A DNA stretch of 64,000 nt from contig REED01000173.1 in NCBI GenBank assembly GCA_007695225.1, forward strand, positions 1 through 64,000. The letters are read 5' to 3'. The notes under the pieces were generated by a model that worked only from the letters and a program-made list of their open reading frames with translations, ran no database searches and had not been told where the DNA came from. This DNA comes from Gemmatimonadales bacterium. Lineage in GTDB: Bacteria > Gemmatimonadota > Gemmatimonadetes > Longimicrobiales > Gaopeijiaceae. The translations under genes were made by a program, and so were the position numbers. This document shows, piece by piece, positions 1 through 7,032 of the stretch; the stretch's first letter is position 1, and every line of letters begins with the position of its first letter.

Positions 1-80
1 CGGTGAGCCGGCCGAAGGTGGGCCGGACGACGGTGAGCCGGCCGAAGGTGGGCCGAGCGACGGTGGGCCGGCCGAGGGCG
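1..80 (+). repeat. 30-bp tandem repeat, in frame inside the NFACT gene
   Basis: Two nearly identical 30-bp units (1-30 and 31-60) and a third degenerate partial unit (61-80). Read in the NFACT frame they encode a decapeptide repeat of the form GEPAEGGPDD. The array may continue upstream of the window. The unit is a multiple of three, so copy-number change would preserve the frame. Confidence 0.85.
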
Positions 81-1159
81 CATCTCGCGGCGGGCCCCGG
101 GTCCCCCCCAGGGTGGAAGGGTATGGCCGCTGGCTTCGGATGAGGGATCCGGACGGATGGAGCCCACGGATCCTGAAGACCGACCGGGGCCTCCAGCCCT
201 ATCCCATCTCCGTTCCCGGGGTGGAGGAGGATCCCACCGAAACCTTCCTGGCCGCCATCCGCCGGGCCCGGATGGAGACGGAAGGCGACTCGGAGGCCTC
301 CCTGCGGGTCCCGGCAGCCCTCCTGGCTCGGGGAGAGCGGCGGGTGGAGCGCCTCAGGCGACGGGCGGAGGGAATGGGCCGGGAGTTGGCCCGGGCTCGG
401 GATCCGGGTCCGGTGAGGAGTGTGGGGGACCTGATCCTGGCCCGATTCGGGGAGATCCGGAAGGGCGCCAGCGCCGTTACCCTCACCGACTTCCAGGGGA
501 ACGAGGTGGAGGTGGAGCTGGACCCCACCCTCCCCCCCCACGAGAACGCAAAACGCTACTACGACGAGGCGGCCCGGCTGGAGCGAGTCCGGGAGGGCCT
601 CCCGGACCGGATCGCCGCCGCCCAGGAGGAGCTGGCCCGCTGGGAGGCCCTCATGGAGGGGGTCGCCGCCGGCACCACGCCCCCGGAGACGCTGGCCGAG
701 GCAATGGGGCCGGACCATGGATCAGGCCGTGGGAAGGGAGGAAAGGAACGGGGCCGGGGAGATCAAGCCACCGCTCCTCCCTACCGACGTTACCGGAGCT
801 CGGGGGGACTGGAGATCCGGGTGGGACGGGGAGCCAGGCACAACGATGATCTCACCTTCCACCACTCCGCCCCCGACGACATCTGGCTCCACGTCCGGGA
901 GGCGCCAGGGGCCCACGTCATCCTCCGATGGGGTCGGGAGGAGAACCCCCCGGCCCGGGACCTGGAGGAGGCGGCGGTCCTGGCGGCATTGGGGTCCGAG
1001 GCCCGCCACGCCGGAGTGGTCCCGGTGGACTGGACCCGGCGGAAACATGTGCGAAAGCCCCGGAAGGCAGCCCCGGGCGCGGTGATCCCGGGGCGGGTCC
1101 AGACCCTCTTCGTGGAGCCGGATCCAGCGCTGGAGAAGCGACTCCAGCCGGAGCGATGA
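2..1159 (+). CDS. rqcH: NFACT family protein (RqcH/Rqc2-like), C-terminal part
   Basis: Ribosome-associated quality-control factor; family members bind the 50S subunit with a peptidyl-tRNA and direct C-terminal Ala tailing of stalled peptides. The frame is open from base 2, so the real start and most of the NFACT-N domain lie outside the window. Visible in order: a Gly/Pro/Glu/Asp repeat segment, the end of the N-terminal domain (GYGRWLRM... LQPYPI), a charged coiled-coil region, then the NFACT-R RNA-binding domain with RHNDDLTFHHSAPDDIWLHV and the terminal VPVDWTRRKHVRKPRKA block. The GTG at 113 is only an internal in-frame codon. The low-complexity insert just before the preserved domain end is unusual. 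The family call is firm; Ala-tailing activity depends on residues outside the window. Confidence 0.88.
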   Translation, partial: GEPAEGGPDDGEPAEGGPSDGGPAEGASRGGPRVPPRVEGYGRWLRMRDPDGWSPRILKTDRGLQPYPISVPGVEEDPTETFLAAIRRARMETEGDSEASLRVPAALLARGERRVERLRRRAEGMGRELARARDPGPVRSVGDLILARFGEIRKGASAVTLTDFQGNEVEVELDPTLPPHENAKRYYDEAARLERVREGLPDRIAAAQEELARWEALMEGVAAGTTPPETLAEAMGPDHGSGRGKGGKERGRGDQATAPPYRRYRSSGGLEIRVGRGARHNDDLTFHHSAPDDIWLHVREAPGAHVILRWGREENPPARDLEEAAVLAALGSEARHAGVVPVDWTRRKHVRKPRKAAPGAVIPGRVQTLFVEPDPALEKRLQPER

Positions 1160-1169
1160 GGTCTGGGCG

Positions 1170-1316
1170 CTACACGCCCCTTCGACCGCCGAGGAGCTGG
1201 AGCACGAGCACCACCAGGGCGATGACCAAAAGGATGTGGATGAGGTTTCCCACCGCCGCAGTGGTGAACCCCAGAAGCCAGAGGATGAGGAGTACGGCGA
1301 GGATCGTCCAGAGCAT
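1170..1316 (-). CDS. lmo0937-like small membrane protein
   Basis: A 48-residue protein below usual ORF-calling length, read from the minus strand: ATG at 1316-1314, stop TAG at 1172-1170. It begins MLWTILAVLLILWLLGF and continues with GNLIHILLVIALVVLVLQLL before a short basic tail GGRRGV, giving two hydrophobic segments with a polar Asn/His turn. This is the pattern of the lmo0937 family (MLWTI start, GxxIHxLLVIA centre, Arg-rich end). A strong Shine-Dalgarno AAAGGAGG lies 5 nt before the ATG. It stands alone, convergent with the NFACT gene and divergent from the DUF3179 gene. Family function is unknown; in other bacteria such genes are often linked to envelope stress. Confidence 0.8.
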   Translation of the reverse strand: MLWTILAVLLILWLLGFTTAAVGNLIHILLVIALVVLVLQLLGGRRGV

Positions 1317-1571
1317 ATGGGCCTCCTTTGCGGGGAGTCTGATCAGGGATTCGCCGAACCGGTCCGAAGGTACGAGGTGGACCAGAATCCACTCTTGTAT
1401 AGTTGTATTCCCTACCCTTGACGTCCAGGGTGGAGACTCCTTGTGATCAGCCGGGGCGGCCCAGGCCCCTGCGACGGGGAACCCGTTTCAGCCCCTGGGG
1501 ATTGGCCGTGTAGAGGACATCTCTCGCCCCAGATTCTCATCCTACCACGTCCCCCTCGCCCGGAGGTCACG

Positions 1572-2666
1572 GTGCGCCCCCAACAACGACTCCTCCTCCC
1601 CGCCCTTCTCCTCCTCTTCTTCCTCCCGGCATGCAGTGACAGCTCCACGGGAAGCCGGAGCGGGGAACGTCTCTTCGCCGACCTCACCTGCAGTATTCCC
1701 GAGAATGACATCCTGGACGGAGGAGTGGGGATCGACGGGATCCCGTCGGTCCAGAACCCCCCCCTGGTCTTGGCCAATGCCCCGGGAGCTGCGTACCTGG
1801 AGCCCTCCGATCGGATCATCGGTTTGGTGCTGGACGGCCAGCCGGTGGCCATCCCCCACAACATCCTCTGGTGGCACGAGATCGCAAATCTGGACCTGGA
1901 CTCGGGGGAACGCCTGGCGGTGACGTACTGCCCTCTCACCGGAACCAGCATGGTCTTCGACCGGGCGCCGGTGGACGGGGCCGAACTGGGGGTGTCGGGT
2001 CTCCTCTTCCGGAGCAACCTGATCATGTTTGACCGGCAGAGTGGGCAGTCCCTCTGGCCCCAGATGCTCCGGGGCGCCCGCTGCGGCCCTGCCGACGGGA
2101 CGGAGCTTCCCATGGTGGCGTCGCTGGAGATGACCTGGCAGGGATGGCAAGCCCTCCATCCCTCCACCCAGGTGGTGAGCTCGGAACTGGGCTTCGCTCG
2201 GAATTACCGACTCTATCCCTACGGCGACTATGAGCGCGCCACCAACGCCCAGACCCTGGTGCCCCTGGGGGGACTGGATGAGCGTCGCCCCCCGAAGGAG
2301 CGGATCCTGGGGATCCCCACCTTGGGCGGAGGGGGAATCGCCTTCCCGTTCTTCGAGTTGAACGCCCTGGGCATGCGGGGCGTGGTGCACCCGGAAAGCG
2401 CTCCGGACCAGGTGGTGGTCTTCTGGGACCGGGAGGTGGAGGGGGCCATGGCCTACCGGCCCACGCTGGACGGGGAGTCCCTTGTCTTCCATGTGGTGGA
2501 TGGACGCATCCTGGACCAGGCCTCCGGGTCCCAGTGGCGGATCGACGGCGTGGCGGTGGAGGGCCCCCTGGCCGGTCGGGCGCTGGAGCCCATCGATGAG
2601 GCCTACGTGGCCTTTTGGTTCGCGTGGGCCGACTTCCACCCGGAGACCGAGCTCTGGCTTCCATGA
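1572..2666 (+). CDS. DUF3179 domain lipoprotein
   Basis: A 364-residue exported protein of unknown function. I chose the GTG at 1572 rather than the upstream GTG at 1443 because it follows GGAGGT by 4 nt and places a clean lipoprotein signal at the N-terminus: basic VRPQQR, a Leu-rich core and lipobox LPAC with the lipidated Cys at about residue 21. The mature part has the DUF3179 hallmarks: a DGIPSVQNPP segment, repeated G.VLDGQPVAIPHNILWWHEI, and the Cys-containing AVTYCPLTGTS block. The stop overlaps the start of the outer-membrane protein gene (ATGA), so the two are probably translated together. Biochemical role not known. Confidence 0.85.
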   Translation: MRPQQRLLLPALLLLFFLPACSDSSTGSRSGERLFADLTCSIPENDILDGGVGIDGIPSVQNPPLVLANAPGAAYLEPSDRIIGLVLDGQPVAIPHNILWWHEIANLDLDSGERLAVTYCPLTGTSMVFDRAPVDGAELGVSGLLFRSNLIMFDRQSGQSLWPQMLRGARCGPADGTELPMVASLEMTWQGWQALHPSTQVVSSELGFARNYRLYPYGDYERATNAQTLVPLGGLDERRPPKERILGIPTLGGGGIAFPFFELNALGMRGVVHPESAPDQVVVFWDREVEGAMAYRPTLDGESLVFHVVDGRILDQASGSQWRIDGVAVEGPLAGRALEPIDEAYVAFWFAWADFHPETELWLP

Positions 2667-3622
2667 CGCGCCGCTTCCCTTCCCGGAACCCATGGGGCGG
2701 GTGGCCACGGGGACGGTGGCCGAGGGGAGGGTCGCCCCGGGGCGGATGCTGCCCCCCCGCCCCGACCGGGCGGCCCGCGCGCTTCATCCTCGGCTTCCTT
2801 GTCGTCCTCGCCGCCCAGGGCGTGACCCCTTCGGAAGGCTCGGGGCAGTGGGTGAATGCGCCAGGGGCCGGGTGGGCGGACCTCACGGTCTATGCGCAGG
2901 ATACCCGCCAGACCTACCAGTTCGACGGGGTGAAGCGTCCGATCTTCGCCGACGGACGGGCACGGACCGTCTCCGCCTTCTTCACCGCCTCCGTGGGACT
3001 GCTACGGGGGCTGGACAGCTGGGTGCAGATCCCCTTCCACCGCCTCCAGTTCGAGGACGCCGCGGACCTCCGGGAGAGCACCGGATTCGGGGACCCGCGC
3101 CTCTATGTTCGCATCGACCCCACCCTCCTGGGAGGGCCCGCGATCCCGGTGGCTCTCCGCGGAGGGGTCAAGTTGGATGGTGGAGACTTCGACGTAGACG
3201 CCGAAGTGATCCCCCTGGGTGAGGGACAGCGGGACTGGGAACTTCTCCTGGAAGTAGGGCGCTCCTTCCACCCCCGACCCCTCTGGGCGGCGGGATGGGT
3301 GGGACACCGCTGGAGGGAGGACAACCAAGAGGCGGCCCGGAATCCCGGGAACGAATGGTTCTGGCTGGCCAATGTGGGTGGAAGCATGGGTGTCCTCCAC
3401 TGGCAGGTGGGAGCAGAGGGGATCCGGGGCGACCCGTGGGTCATCCAGGGCGTCCGACTCCGGAGCGCGAGGCGCGAAGTACTCCAGGTGTCGCCCAGCC
3501 TGGGAACGGACCTGGGAGGGGGACAGCTAAGGGTGGGCACCCGCACCACCCTGGAAGGGCGGAACCTACCGGCGGGAACGGCTGTCTTCGCCGGCTACTT
3601 CCGGGGGTTCTCCTTCCGGTGA
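2663..3622 (+). CDS. putative outer-membrane beta-barrel protein
   Basis: 319 residues; the ATG at 2663 overlaps the DUF3179 stop by 4 nt. The first 40 residues are Arg/Gly/Pro rich with a Cys pair, followed by a hydrophobic export segment (FILGFLVVLAAQG), an unusually long n-region. The rest alternates polar and hydrophobic residues as expected of beta strands, with Gly-rich turns and a C-terminus ending in an aromatic strand (FAGYFRGFSFR). Segments such as WVQIPFHRLQF and GDPRLYVRIDP resemble transporter-like or phenol-degradation-type barrels, but I do not recognise the family. The coupled lipoprotein suggests a common envelope function. Confidence 0.6.
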   Translation: MTRRFPSRNPWGGWPRGRWPRGGSPRGGCCPPAPTGRPARFILGFLVVLAAQGVTPSEGSGQWVNAPGAGWADLTVYAQDTRQTYQFDGVKRPIFADGRARTVSAFFTASVGLLRGLDSWVQIPFHRLQFEDAADLRESTGFGDPRLYVRIDPTLLGGPAIPVALRGGVKLDGGDFDVDAEVIPLGEGQRDWELLLEVGRSFHPRPLWAAGWVGHRWREDNQEAARNPGNEWFWLANVGGSMGVLHWQVGAEGIRGDPWVIQGVRLRSARREVLQVSPSLGTDLGGGQLRVGTRTTLEGRNLPAGTAVFAGYFRGFSFR

Positions 3623-3728
3623 CCCCGGAGTTCGTCCTGACTCCGAGGTGCCCTGCGCCGACGCGACCTGTCTGCGCAGAGCCCTGCCGGCCAGGGAACA
3701 CAGGCCCGAAGAGGGAAATCCGAAGGTG

Positions 3729-3754
3729 GGAACCCTCGGGGTGTCGTGCGGATT
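3729..3754 (+). promoter_or_regulatory. possible ECF-type promoter before doxX
   Basis: GGAACC at 3729-3734 resembles the -35 of ECF sigma promoters; a weak CGGATT lies 14 nt downstream. It is 45-70 nt before the doxX start, the right place for autoregulation of the doxX-sigma-anti-sigma unit. The -10 match and spacing are poor, so this is only a candidate. The rest of the 176-bp gap holds no gene. Confidence 0.25.
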
Positions 3755-3798
3755 GGTGAAGGAGACCGACCTACCCTCTTTCTTCTGACCCGGGTACC

Positions 3799-4203
3799 AT
3801 GAGACCCCTTGCCCTCCTCTTTCTCCGCATCTCCATCGGACTCCTGGTCTTCCTCTGGGGGATCGACAAGATCGTGGACCCGGAGCACGCCATCCGGGTT
3901 TCAGACAACTTCTACCTGGGGCTGCTCAGCCTTCCGTCCCTGCTTCCCCTCCTGGGGATCGGGCAGGTCGCGGTGGCGCTGCTGGCCATGGCGGGACTCT
4001 TTCGACGCTTCGTGGACCCGATGATCCTCCTCATCAATCTGGGCTCCCTCCTGGGGGTATGGCGCTCCATCGTGGATCCGTGGGGATGGGTGCTGGAGGG
4101 GACCAACGTCCTCTTCTTCCCCTCCCTCATCGTTGTGGCGGGATGCTTGGTCCTCATCGCATTCCAGGACGAGGAGAGATTCGTGCTGGATCGGCGGAAA
4201 TGA
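3799..4203 (+). CDS. DoxX family membrane protein
   Basis: A 134-residue integral membrane protein with about four hydrophobic helices and the DoxX-type start LLFLRISIGLLVFLWGIDKIVDP, in which the first helix leads into a G.DKI motif, followed by LLPLLGIGQVAVALLAMAGLFRR. DoxX proteins are linked in some bacteria to thiosulfate oxidation or thiol/redox stress, but many are uncharacterised. The stop overlaps the ECF sigma gene (ATGA at 4200-4203), placing it first in a three-gene unit. It may therefore be a stress-responsive target of the sigma factor (inference). Confidence 0.8.
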   Translation: MRPLALLFLRISIGLLVFLWGIDKIVDPEHAIRVSDNFYLGLLSLPSLLPLLGIGQVAVALLAMAGLFRRFVDPMILLINLGSLLGVWRSIVDPWGWVLEGTNVLFFPSLIVVAGCLVLIAFQDEERFVLDRRK

Positions 4204-4817
4204 CCGGACCCCCCGACGGGGACCGGGTCTTCCGGGAGGAAGTCCTGCCGGAGATGGATGCCGTCTACCGCTTTGCGCTCCACCTCTCCAAGGACCCCGA
4301 CCGGGCGCAGGACCTGACCCAGGAAAGCTTCCTCCGTGCCTATCGGAATCGGGCCAGCTACACACCCGGGACCCGGGCCCGGAGCTGGCTCTTCACCATC
4401 TGCCGGAACCTCTTTTTGAGGGGCGAGGACCGAAGTCAGCGCCATGACGAGATCGTGGCGGAGGTGGCCAGTGAGGACCCACGGCGCATCTCCAGGGAGG
4501 CCACCGTCTTCCTGGACGCCCGGGACCGGGACCCTGAGGGTGCCTTCTGGGACCAGGTGGTGGACGAGAAGATCCTGAAGGAGATCGATGCTCTTCCCGA
4601 GGAGTTCCGGGAGCCGGTGGTCCTCTCGGACCTGGAGGACCTCTCCTACCAGGAGATCTCGCAGATCCTGGAGGTCCCTCTGGGAACCGTGAAGAGTCGC
4701 CTGTTCCGGGGTCGGCGGATCCTGCAGAAACGGCTCTACGACTATGCAATCTCCACGGGTCTCATCGCCGCGCCCGTGCCGGATGTGGAAGCCAATACAT
4801 CGGAAGGCTCAGCATGA
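4200..4817 (+). CDS. ECF-family RNA polymerase sigma factor
   Basis: A 205-residue sigma-70-family factor with only regions 2 and 4. Region 2 is visible as YRFALHLSKDPDRAQDLTQE followed by FLRAYRN and the 2.4 segment ARSWLFTICRNLFL; region 4 as LPEEFREPVVLSDLEDLSYQ then EISQILEVPLGTVKSRLFRG, a helix-turn-helix of the GTVKSRL type. The start at 4200 (ATGA overlap with doxX) is preferred over the longer frame from 4059. It ends with ATGA onto the anti-sigma gene. The genetic layout is that of a sigma/anti-sigma pair controlling its own operon. The signal sensed is unknown. Confidence 0.92.
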   Translation: MTGPPDGDRVFREEVLPEMDAVYRFALHLSKDPDRAQDLTQESFLRAYRNRASYTPGTRARSWLFTICRNLFLRGEDRSQRHDEIVAEVASEDPRRISREATVFLDARDRDPEGAFWDQVVDEKILKEIDALPEEFREPVVLSDLEDLSYQEISQILEVPLGTVKSRLFRGRRILQKRLYDYAISTGLIAAPVPDVEANTSEGSA

Positions 4818-5149
4818 AATGGATCGAGGAGCTGCGGCGCCTGCTGCGGAAAGTGGAAAGAGAGGGCCCAACGGGGTCGATGTCTGAGGATGGCATGGAA
4901 GGAGGGGTCTCATGCCAGGAAGCGGCGGAAGGCCTCTTCGAGTGGCTCGACGGCGAGCTGGACCCGGAGCGGGCCGCAGGGGTGGGAGAGCACCTGGAAA
5001 CCTGCGCCCGGTGCTATCCCTTCCTCGTCTTCGAACGCTCCTTCCGAGAGGCGCTGGCCCGCGCCGCGGAGGAAGGGAGTGCGCCCGAGGAACTCCAGGA
5101 CCGGATCCTCGAATCCCTCAAGGCCGAGGGATTCGAAGCGGGCGAGTGA
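4814..5149 (+). CDS. zinc-finger anti-sigma factor (zf-HC2/ZAS)
   Basis: A 111-residue cytoplasmic protein with the zinc anti-sigma motif: Cys34, then His60-x3-Cys64-x2-Cys67 (SCQEA... GEHLETCARC), followed by a helical tail. Such proteins bind region 2/4 of the partner ECF factor; many of the HxxxCxxC type release it on thiol oxidation. There is no membrane segment, so it would be a soluble sensor. The start overlaps the sigma stop (ATGA). The soluble ZAS protein and DoxX neighbour together make redox sensing a reasonable inference, not a demonstration. Confidence 0.88.
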   Translation: MKWIEELRRLLRKVEREGPTGSMSEDGMEGGVSCQEAAEGLFEWLDGELDPERAAGVGEHLETCARCYPFLVFERSFREALARAAEEGSAPEELQDRILESLKAEGFEAGE

Positions 5150-5162
5150 GGCCAGGGCGCCC

Positions 5163-6146
5163 TCAGGGCGAGAGCCCCGACTCGAAATGGCCCACGAACT
5201 GGAGGAAGCGGGCCATTTCCACCATGTCGGTGGCCTGGAATCGGATGGTGCGAGCGCCGGCCCGATCCACGTTGGGGAGGTAAGCCAGCACCTCCGCCGG
5301 TCGGTAATTCTTGAAGGTGAGCTCCAACACCGGCGGGCCATCCAGTCGATGGGGGGTGAAGTCGCCCCGGGCCACGCCCTCCACCGCGCGGCGGGCCCCC
5401 TCCCGGATCCGGGCCTGGGCGGCCGCGGGGGTAAGGGTTCGGGCCGAGTGGAAGCCCAGCGCCTCCTTCACCGCCACCCCCTCCACCCGGTCCAGGAGCT
5501 CCTCCATCTCCCGAACGGTGACGTCGTCTCCGGTGACCAGCGCCACCGGCACCCCGAAGTGGCCGGCGATGGCGGCGCTCACCGCCCCCTCGGGAACGGG
5601 ACGTCCGTTCAGGACCACCGCGGCGTAGTCGGCGCTGGAGAAGGTATGGGCCCGAACCCCTTCCTCGTTGGTGGCGGCTGCGTGGTACCCGATGAGGAAG
5701 GCCGCATCGAAGGTTTCGTCCACCCCCTCCATCATCCCCAGGGGGCGGGGCCAGGCCCGAATGATCTCCACATCGTCGGGGAACCGTTCGATGAGGAGAT
5801 TCTGGCCATTCCCATGGGAGTCGGCCACCAGGAAGCGAGTCGCCCCGGCCTCCCGGGCCCCCTCGATGGCCGCCAGGGTCTCCGCCGTCATGAATTCCCG
5901 GAAGCGCGCGTACTCGAAGCCGCCGGGCCCCAGCTGCTCCGGCGTGACCGCCCCCGCCAGCCCCTCCATGTCCACCGAGATGAAGATGCTGAGGCCCTCC
6001 TGGGTCTGCGCCTCCGACACCGTGGGAGCCAACGCCATCGCCCACGCCCCGACCAGCGTCATCCCCAACCCCACGACCCTGCGGGGGAAGCGGCGGCCCG
6101 CGCCGCCTCCCATGGGGAGCCCGGCGCCGCCCGGGTCGGAGCTCAT
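5163..6146 (-). CDS. M55 family D-aminopeptidase, secreted (DppA-like)
   Basis: A 327-residue metallopeptidase of family M55, whose type member is the zinc D-aminopeptidase DppA of Bacillus. The N-terminus carries twin arginines (GRRFPRRVV) and a hydrophobic stretch ending in ...TVSEAQTQ, so it is likely exported. Family motifs: ISVDMEGLAGAV near the mature start, VADSHGNGQN, LIGYHAA and ALVTGDD. The ATG overlaps the trpA stop (ATGA), making it the last gene of the trp run. Export suggests turnover of D-amino-acid or dipeptide material outside the cytoplasm rather than a role in tryptophan synthesis. Confidence 0.85.
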   Translation of the reverse strand: MSSDPGGAGLPMGGGAGRRFPRRVVGLGMTLVGAWAMALAPTVSEAQTQEGLSIFISVDMEGLAGAVTPEQLGPGGFEYARFREFMTAETLAAIEGAREAGATRFLVADSHGNGQNLLIERFPDDVEIIRAWPRPLGMMEGVDETFDAAFLIGYHAAATNEEGVRAHTFSSADYAAVVLNGRPVPEGAVSAAIAGHFGVPVALVTGDDVTVREMEELLDRVEGVAVKEALGFHSARTLTPAAAQARIREGARRAVEGVARGDFTPHRLDGPPVLELTFKNYRPAEVLAYLPNVDRAGARTIRFQATDMVEMARFLQFVGHFESGLSP

Positions 6147-7000
6147 GAACCGGCCTCCGCCGGAGTCGGGGACGACGCGGCCGACGTGTGGGCGTCGGCG
6201 TGGGATGCGGTCGGGTCGTCCATGGCTTCCCGCAGCCCCCGGAGGAACCGGCCCCCTGCCTCCACCCCGCCCTCGTCCACCGCTTCCAGGAGCGCGCTTC
6301 CCACCACCACCCCGTCGGCGGCGGCGGCGGCCACCGCGGCCTGCTCCGGGGTGGAGATCCCGAAGCCCACGGCGATGGGAATCGCCACATGGGGCCGGAG
6401 GGCCGCGACCTCCCGGGCCAGCTCCTCCCGGAGGGCCACCCGGCCCCCGGTGACACCGGTACGGGAGATGTAATAGAGGAACCCCGACCCGTTCCGGGCC
6501 ACTTCGGGTACCCGCGCCGGAGCCGTGGTGGGCGCGAGAAGGCAGATGAGGTCCAGCCCACCGCGACGAGCGGCCCCCTCCAACTCCGGGTCGGCGCCGG
6601 CGGGAAGGTCGGTGAGGAGGAGGCCCTGGGCCCCTGCCTCCCGGGCTGCCTCCACAAAGGCATCCATCCCGAAGTGGTGGATGGGGTTCAGGTAGGTGAA
6701 GAGGACCACCGGGGTGTCCCGCTCCCGGCGGAACTCCGCCAGGATCTCCAGGCTCCCCCTTACCGTCATCCCCTTCTCCAGGGCCTGGAAGGTAGCTCGC
6801 TGGATGGTGGGGCCATCGGCCAGGGGATCGGAGAAGGGGATTCCCAGTTCCAGGACATCGGCCCCTGCGTCGGCGGCGGCGTGGAGAAGGGCCAGCGAGG
6901 CATCGCGGTCCGGGTACCCGGCGCAGATGTAGGGGACCAGGGCCGCCTGGCCCCGGGCCAGTCGGGACTGGAAGGCGTCGGCGATGGAGATGGAAGGCAT
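6143..7000 (-). CDS. trpA: tryptophan synthase alpha subunit
   Basis: Cleaves indole-3-glycerol phosphate to indole and glyceraldehyde 3-phosphate and passes indole to TrpB. 285 residues. The TIM-barrel catalytic acids are visible: Glu51 in LELGIPFSDP and Asp62 in LADGPT; the phosphate site is in the GFGIST and VVVGSALLE blocks and YYISRTGVTG is present. The C-terminal 25 residues (Ala/Ser/His/Pro rich) extend past the domain. Unlike in the usual trpBA pair, two signalling-type genes separate it from trpB; the 32-nt gap to the upstream HD-GYP gene still suggests one transcript. Confidence 0.96.
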   Translation of the reverse strand: MPSISIADAFQSRLARGQAALVPYICAGYPDRDASLALLHAAADAGADVLELGIPFSDPLADGPTIQRATFQALEKGMTVRGSLEILAEFRRERDTPVVLFTYLNPIHHFGMDAFVEAAREAGAQGLLLTDLPAGADPELEGAARRGGLDLICLLAPTTAPARVPEVARNGSGFLYYISRTGVTGGRVALREELAREVAALRPHVAIPIAVGFGISTPEQAAVAAAAADGVVVGSALLEAVDEGGVEAGGRFLRGLREAMDDPTASHADAHTSAASSPTPAEAGS

Positions 7001-7032
7001 ATGCGTGGGTTCTCTCTGGGAGTCAGGCGCAG

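Noticed and set aside
1-80. CRISPR-like repeat at the window start
   Set aside because: Units are directly adjacent without spacers and are translated in the NFACT frame.
4890-6473. 527-residue plus-strand ORF across the anti-sigma, M55 and trpA genes
   Set aside because: Crosses three real genes on both strands, low-complexity translation, no start signal; a shadow.
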